This document shows, piece after piece, positions 60,655-64,000 of a stretch of DNA of 64,000 nt. The notes beneath the pieces were generated by a model that was not told the origin of the DNA, searched no databases, and was given only the letters and a program-made list of their open reading frames with translations. A program made the position numbers and the translations under genes. The DNA lies in NCBI GenBank assembly GCA_902786855.1, contig CADAEH010000001.1, positions 248,001-312,000 on the forward strand, in the 5' to 3' direction. Numbering within the stretch: the first letter of the stretch is position 1; the number at the start of each line of letters is the position of its first letter. Source of the DNA: an uncultured Eubacteriales bacterium (lineage in GTDB: Bacteria; Bacillota; Clostridia; Peptostreptococcales; Anaerovoracaceae).

Positions 60655-62298
60655 ATGGAAAAACGCACCAGATCACCGATTATAGGTATCCTTACTCATA
60701 AGGAGAGAGAAGAAGGCGGTAAGATAATTATCGCCGGGCTTTGTGTTGTCACGATGCAGGGCAGTCGTGAGCTTCTTGATACTTACAGGATCAGGATCGA
60801 TATCCCCGTAAAAGAGAATGCAGCCGAGATCAAGTTCGGCTCGAGATACGGCAGAAAGCTTCCGCGCGGAGGCAGCATCAACCAGTACGAGATCAGTATC
60901 GACCGCGAAGAAGCCAAGAGTTTTGATATACAAAACAAGCTGATCGTAAGATATGACGGGCTCGAGGGAAGGATACTGTATTCAGCCTATGACCTTAAAA
61001 AGGGCCATAACAGGAACAGCAAGGTCTTCGTGAAGGACGGCATCGCGATGTACTTCAGACAGAGTAAGTACAACTCCCTCACTTTTACTGTCAGGGATGC
61101 CAACCGGTACGATTATCCTGAAGAACAGGACAGGATACGGAAGGCATATAGAAAGTCTCTTACAGCTAAGAAGAAGAGAGTCGCTCACGGCAGGGAGGGT
61201 CTCGACAGATCGGGCGAACCGATCCTGATGTATGAGAAGAACTGCTCAAGATATGAGGAGAGCGCCTCGGTGCTTTATGAAAAGCTCATAGATGCAGGCT
61301 ATGACAATGTCTACTATGTAGTGAACGAAGATAATCCGGAGATAAAAGATCTGCCGGAAAAATATCGCAGAAATCTTGTCTGGAAGGATTCGGACAGGCA
61401 TCTTGAGCTGATCTTCGAAAGCGATACATATATAGCGACTGAGTCGACTGAGCATGCGCTGCAGCTCAGGATCGCGAATAAGCTGGTTATGGACAAGATC
61501 AAGAGCCGTGACCTGAGATATGTTTTCCTCCAGCACGGAGTCATGTACATGGTATCGCTCAACTCCGAGATGAGGACGGGCTTCAGAAATGCCGGCATGA
61601 GACTGCAGAGGACGGTAGTTTCTTCGGAGCTCGAGGCAGAGCACTTCATTGAGCTCGCCGGGATGAAGAGAGAAGACCTTTACATCACAGGCCTTGCTAA
61701 GTTTGACAACTCATACAGGCATGAAGATGCTGACAGGATCGTCATAATGCTCACATGGCGCAGATGGGAGACCAATCAGGCAAGAGATGATCTGAGGGAT
61801 ACAGGCTATTACCGCATGACTGAGCGTATCTTCAATGCGGTCCCTGCAGAGCTGAGGGACAAAGTGATAATCCTCCCGCACCCGCTGATGGCAGACAGAT
61901 TTGCAGCCGTCAGAAGCGACATGGGCGGACATATAGTGACGGGTCAGAGCTATGACAGGATCCTGAGGGATACTGATCTTCTGATCACCGACTATTCATC
62001 GATAGCTTATGACGCTTTCTACAGAGGCGCCAATGTCATATTCTGCTGGGATGAGAAGGATGAGTGCATGGAGCACTACGGCGAGGGCACATACCTGATG
62101 CTGAATGAAGACAATGTATTCGGCGATGTGTGCATGAGCCCTGAGGAGATCACCGAGGCGGTGAAGAGGAATTACAGGCAGCCACAGTCAGAGCGGAATA
62201 CAGCCAGATACAGCAGGATAGTGGAATTCCGCGACGGAAGGAATTCCGAGCGTATAATAGAGCATCTGATAAAAGACGGTCTGCTGGATAAAAGATAG
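60655..62298 (+). CDS. CDP-glycerol/CDP-ribitol polyolphosphotransferase-like protein (TagF/TarL-like)
   Basis: A 547-residue protein from the ATG at 60655; ATGs at 60634 and 60637 and a TTG at 60577 are also in frame. The N-terminal 180 residues are a beta-rich domain not found in the shorter paralogue at 44954. The C-terminal part has the family blocks 'FLQHGVMYMVSLN', 'MLTWRRWETNQ', 'VIILPHPLMADRF', 'LLITDYSSIAYDAFYRGA' and 'FCWDEKDECMEHYG'. It transfers polyol phosphate from a CDP-polyol to a polymer. The TarI and TarJ genes downstream would make CDP-ribitol, so ribitol phosphate is a likely donor. Confidence 0.92.
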   Translation: MEKRTRSPIIGILTHKEREEGGKIIIAGLCVVTMQGSRELLDTYRIRIDIPVKENAAEIKFGSRYGRKLPRGGSINQYEISIDREEAKSFDIQNKLIVRYDGLEGRILYSAYDLKKGHNRNSKVFVKDGIAMYFRQSKYNSLTFTVRDANRYDYPEEQDRIRKAYRKSLTAKKKRVAHGREGLDRSGEPILMYEKNCSRYEESASVLYEKLIDAGYDNVYYVVNEDNPEIKDLPEKYRRNLVWKDSDRHLELIFESDTYIATESTEHALQLRIANKLVMDKIKSRDLRYVFLQHGVMYMVSLNSEMRTGFRNAGMRLQRTVVSSELEAEHFIELAGMKREDLYITGLAKFDNSYRHEDADRIVIMLTWRRWETNQARDDLRDTGYYRMTERIFNAVPAELRDKVIILPHPLMADRFAAVRSDMGGHIVTGQSYDRILRDTDLLITDYSSIAYDAFYRGANVIFCWDEKDECMEHYGEGTYLMLNEDNVFGDVCMSPEEITEAVKRNYRQPQSERNTARYSRIVEFRDGRNSERIIEHLIKDGLLDKR

Positions 62299-62395
62299 AA
62301 GTTATATACAGTCCGGTGGAATAGCGGCCTTCAGCATGGAATATCAGACATGCAGAATGGCTCAGTACCGGATCCAAACTGAAAGGAGACACTAA

Positions 62396-63103
62396 ATGAT
62401 ATACGGAGCAGTGCTTGCAGGCGGAGTCGGAAAGAGAATGGGAAATGCCGAGAAGCCAAAACAGTTTCTCACTATAGGCGGTAAGCCGATCATAGTGCAC
62501 ACAGTAGAGAAATTCGCGCTTTGTACAGAGTTTGAGAAGATCATAGTTCTCACGCCGGCAAAGTGGATAGCACATACCAGAAACATTCTCTCTAAGAACA
62601 TCCCTGACATGTCCCGCATCGAGGTCATAGCCGGAGGCGATACCAGAAATGAGACCCTGATGAATGCGATCAACTTCATCGATGAAGAGGGCAATCTCGA
62701 CGATGATACTATCATCGTTACCCATGACGCCGTGAGGCCTTTTGTCACATACAGAATACTCAGGGACAATATCGAAGCAGCCGGGAGAGTCGGCGCATGC
62801 GATACTGCTTTCCCTGCGACAGATACCATCGTAAGATCTGAAGACGGAAAGATCGTCACGGAGATCCCTGACAGATCACAGCTGTGGCAGGGCCAGACTC
62901 CGCAGAGCTTTAAAGCGAAGAAACTCAGAGCCCTGTATCAGAGCCTCACCGACGAGGAGAAGGACATACTCACCGATGCAGCCAAGATATTCGTAATGAA
63001 GGGCGAGGATGTTGAGATCGTCAGAGGAGAGAGCTTCAACCTCAAGATCACTTATCCGTATGACATCAAGGTCGCTGAGACGATCCTCAAAGGAGACGAA
63101 TAA
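62396..63103 (+). CDS. tarI: Ribitol-5-phosphate cytidylyltransferase (TarI/IspD family)
   Basis: A 235-residue protein of the IspD/TarI cytidylyltransferase family: 'GAVLAGGVGKRMGNAEKPKQ', 'VTHDAVRPFVTYR', 'FPATDTIVRSEDG' and 'LWQGQTPQSFK'. TarI makes CDP-ribitol from ribitol 5-phosphate and CTP; IspD is the methylerythritol enzyme of the same fold. The next gene is a TarJ-like reductase overlapping by 1 bp (TAATG), so TarI is the better name. AAAGGAGA precedes the start. Confidence 0.88.
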   Translation: MIYGAVLAGGVGKRMGNAEKPKQFLTIGGKPIIVHTVEKFALCTEFEKIIVLTPAKWIAHTRNILSKNIPDMSRIEVIAGGDTRNETLMNAINFIDEEGNLDDDTIIVTHDAVRPFVTYRILRDNIEAAGRVGACDTAFPATDTIVRSEDGKIVTEIPDRSQLWQGQTPQSFKAKKLRALYQSLTDEEKDILTDAAKIFVMKGEDVEIVRGESFNLKITYPYDIKVAETILKGDE

Positions 63104-64000
63104 TGCTTAATGCGGTTTACAGGCTTGTTGAGCCAAGGCGCTTTGAGGTCGAATGGAACGACATAGACCTCACTGCAGACCAGGTCATTGTCAGGCCGAC
63201 TCACCTGTCCATATGCAATGCAGATCAGAGGTATTATCAGGGCAGAAGACCTGCGGCCGTCCTTGCGAAAAAACTGCCGATGGCGCTCATCCACGAGGGC
63301 ATCGGCCGCGTCGTGATGGACAGATCGGGAGAGTTTATGCCTGGCCAGGCGGTGGTCATGATCCCTAACACACCGTATGAAGAGGATGAGATCATCGCTG
63401 AGAATTATCTGAGATCGAGCAAGTTCAGGGCCAGCGGGTTCGACGGATTCATGCAGGACAATGTCGCTCTGAGAAGAGACAGAGTCGTGCCTCTGCCGGA
63501 CGGGATCAACCCTGAGGTAGCGGCTTTTACCGAATTCACTTCGGTCTGTTATCATGCGATCAGCAGATTCCGGAACTTCTCTCACAGCAGGAGAAACAGG
63601 ATCGCCATATGGGGAGACGGCAATCTCGCATTCATCATCGCGCTCATACTCAGCTACAGAGAACCGGAAGCAGAGCTGCACATTTTCGGTAAGCACGAGG
63701 ACAAGCTCGCCAATTTCTCATTCGCTGAAGCGACGTATTTTATCAATGAGATCCCTGATGATATCACCTTTGATCACGCATTCGAATGCGTAGGCAGCTC
63801 GGGCGCTCCGTCTGCCATCAACCAGATCATCGATCATATAGCTCCCGAGGGAACGATCTCCATTCTCGGTGTGACAGAAGAGCTTGCTCCGATCAACACC
63901 AGGATGGTGCTCGAGAAGGGCCTCAGGATATTCGGCAGCAGCCGGAGCGGCAGACAGGACTTCCTCGACACGGTCAACATGTACACAGAACACCCGGAAA
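63103..64000 (+). CDS. tarJ: Ribulose-5-phosphate reductase-like protein (TarJ), 3' end outside window
   Basis: The frame is open from ATG 63103 to the window end (299 codons seen, no stop). It is a zinc-dependent alcohol dehydrogenase fold of the TarJ type: 'IVRPTHLSICNADQRYYQGR', 'LPMALIHEGIGRVV', 'VVMIPNTPYEEDEIIAENYL', 'FRASGFDGFMQDNVALR', and a nucleotide-binding 'IAIWGDGNLAFIIAL'. TarJ reduces ribulose 5-phosphate to ribitol 5-phosphate with NADPH, and TarI activates that product. The start has AAAGGAGA and overlaps the stop of tarI. Confidence 0.9.
   Translation, partial: MLNAVYRLVEPRRFEVEWNDIDLTADQVIVRPTHLSICNADQRYYQGRRPAAVLAKKLPMALIHEGIGRVVMDRSGEFMPGQAVVMIPNTPYEEDEIIAENYLRSSKFRASGFDGFMQDNVALRRDRVVPLPDGINPEVAAFTEFTSVCYHAISRFRNFSHSRRNRIAIWGDGNLAFIIALILSYREPEAELHIFGKHEDKLANFSFAEATYFINEIPDDITFDHAFECVGSSGAPSAINQIIDHIAPEGTISILGVTEELAPINTRMVLEKGLRIFGSSRSGRQDFLDTVNMYTEHPE

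Noticed and set aside
62396-63103. IspD of the methylerythritol pathway
   Set aside because: Same fold, but the overlapping TarJ gene and nearby polyolphosphotransferase favour TarI.

Overview
The window looks like a chromosomal segment of a Gram-positive anaerobe, most likely of the class Clostridia (Bacillota). This is inferred from strong AGGAGG-type ribosome binding sites, wall teichoic acid-type genes (TagD, TagG/TagH-like, TagB/F-like, TarI/TarJ), secreted proteins with FN3, SH3 and NlpC/P60 modules, and zinc-ribbon membrane proteins typical of that class. No rRNA, tRNA, CRISPR array, transposase or phage gene was seen. The family or genus cannot be fixed from the sequence alone.

Region 1 (about 1-40.5 kb) lies entirely on the + strand and ends at a strong bidirectional terminator at about 40.53 kb. 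It begins inside a large RHS/YD-repeat protein with a polymorphic-toxin-like C-terminus, followed by a small membrane protein that could be its immunity protein. A very unusual signalling locus follows (5.5-37.7 kb). It has seven Hanks-type Ser/Thr kinases and a single PP2C phosphatase. Five kinases share a near-identical cytosolic domain and carry interchangeable outside domains: C-type lectin three times, YARHG once, and one unrecognised. The sixth has a leucine-rich-repeat ectodomain and the seventh a TPR tail. Alongside are an FHA-domain ABC ATPase with its separate permease, seven zinc-ribbon proteins, three membrane-anchored TPR paralogues (one with a von Willebrand A domain), a divergent Lgt-like enzyme, and membrane-anchored GDPD, metallophosphoesterase and amidase proteins.

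Short Thr motifs recur in the cytosolic tails: E-D-T-G-x-L-M in membrane proteins, E-x-T-V-x-D after the kinase domains, and an eight-fold T-V-V-L-D repeat in a zinc-ribbon/SHOCT protein. They look like kinase targets that the FHA domain could read, so the locus may be one phospho-signalling system that senses the cell surface and controls envelope functions and export. This is inference from sequence. Three secreted proteins close the region (37.7-40.5 kb).

Region 2 (40.6-64 kb) is a cell-envelope glycopolymer locus in several transcription units on both strands. It holds an Asp/Glu racemase-family protein, a TagD-like cytidylyltransferase, a polysaccharide ABC exporter pair, a membrane-bound NlpC/P60 enzyme, a CDP-glycerol glycerophosphotransferase-like protein, a PaaK-like adenylating enzyme overlapping an ATP-grasp ligase, a GT2 glycosyltransferase and a flippase. 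These are followed by a secreted SH3-NlpC/P60 protein, an L,D-transpeptidase, a GT-C-like membrane protein, a WecE/RffA-type sugar aminotransferase, an FN3/Ig-like/propeller surface protein, a second glycerophosphotransferase, TarI, and a TarJ that runs off the window. Together they would make polyol-phosphate precursors, polymerise and export a teichoic acid-like polymer, and remodel peptidoglycan.
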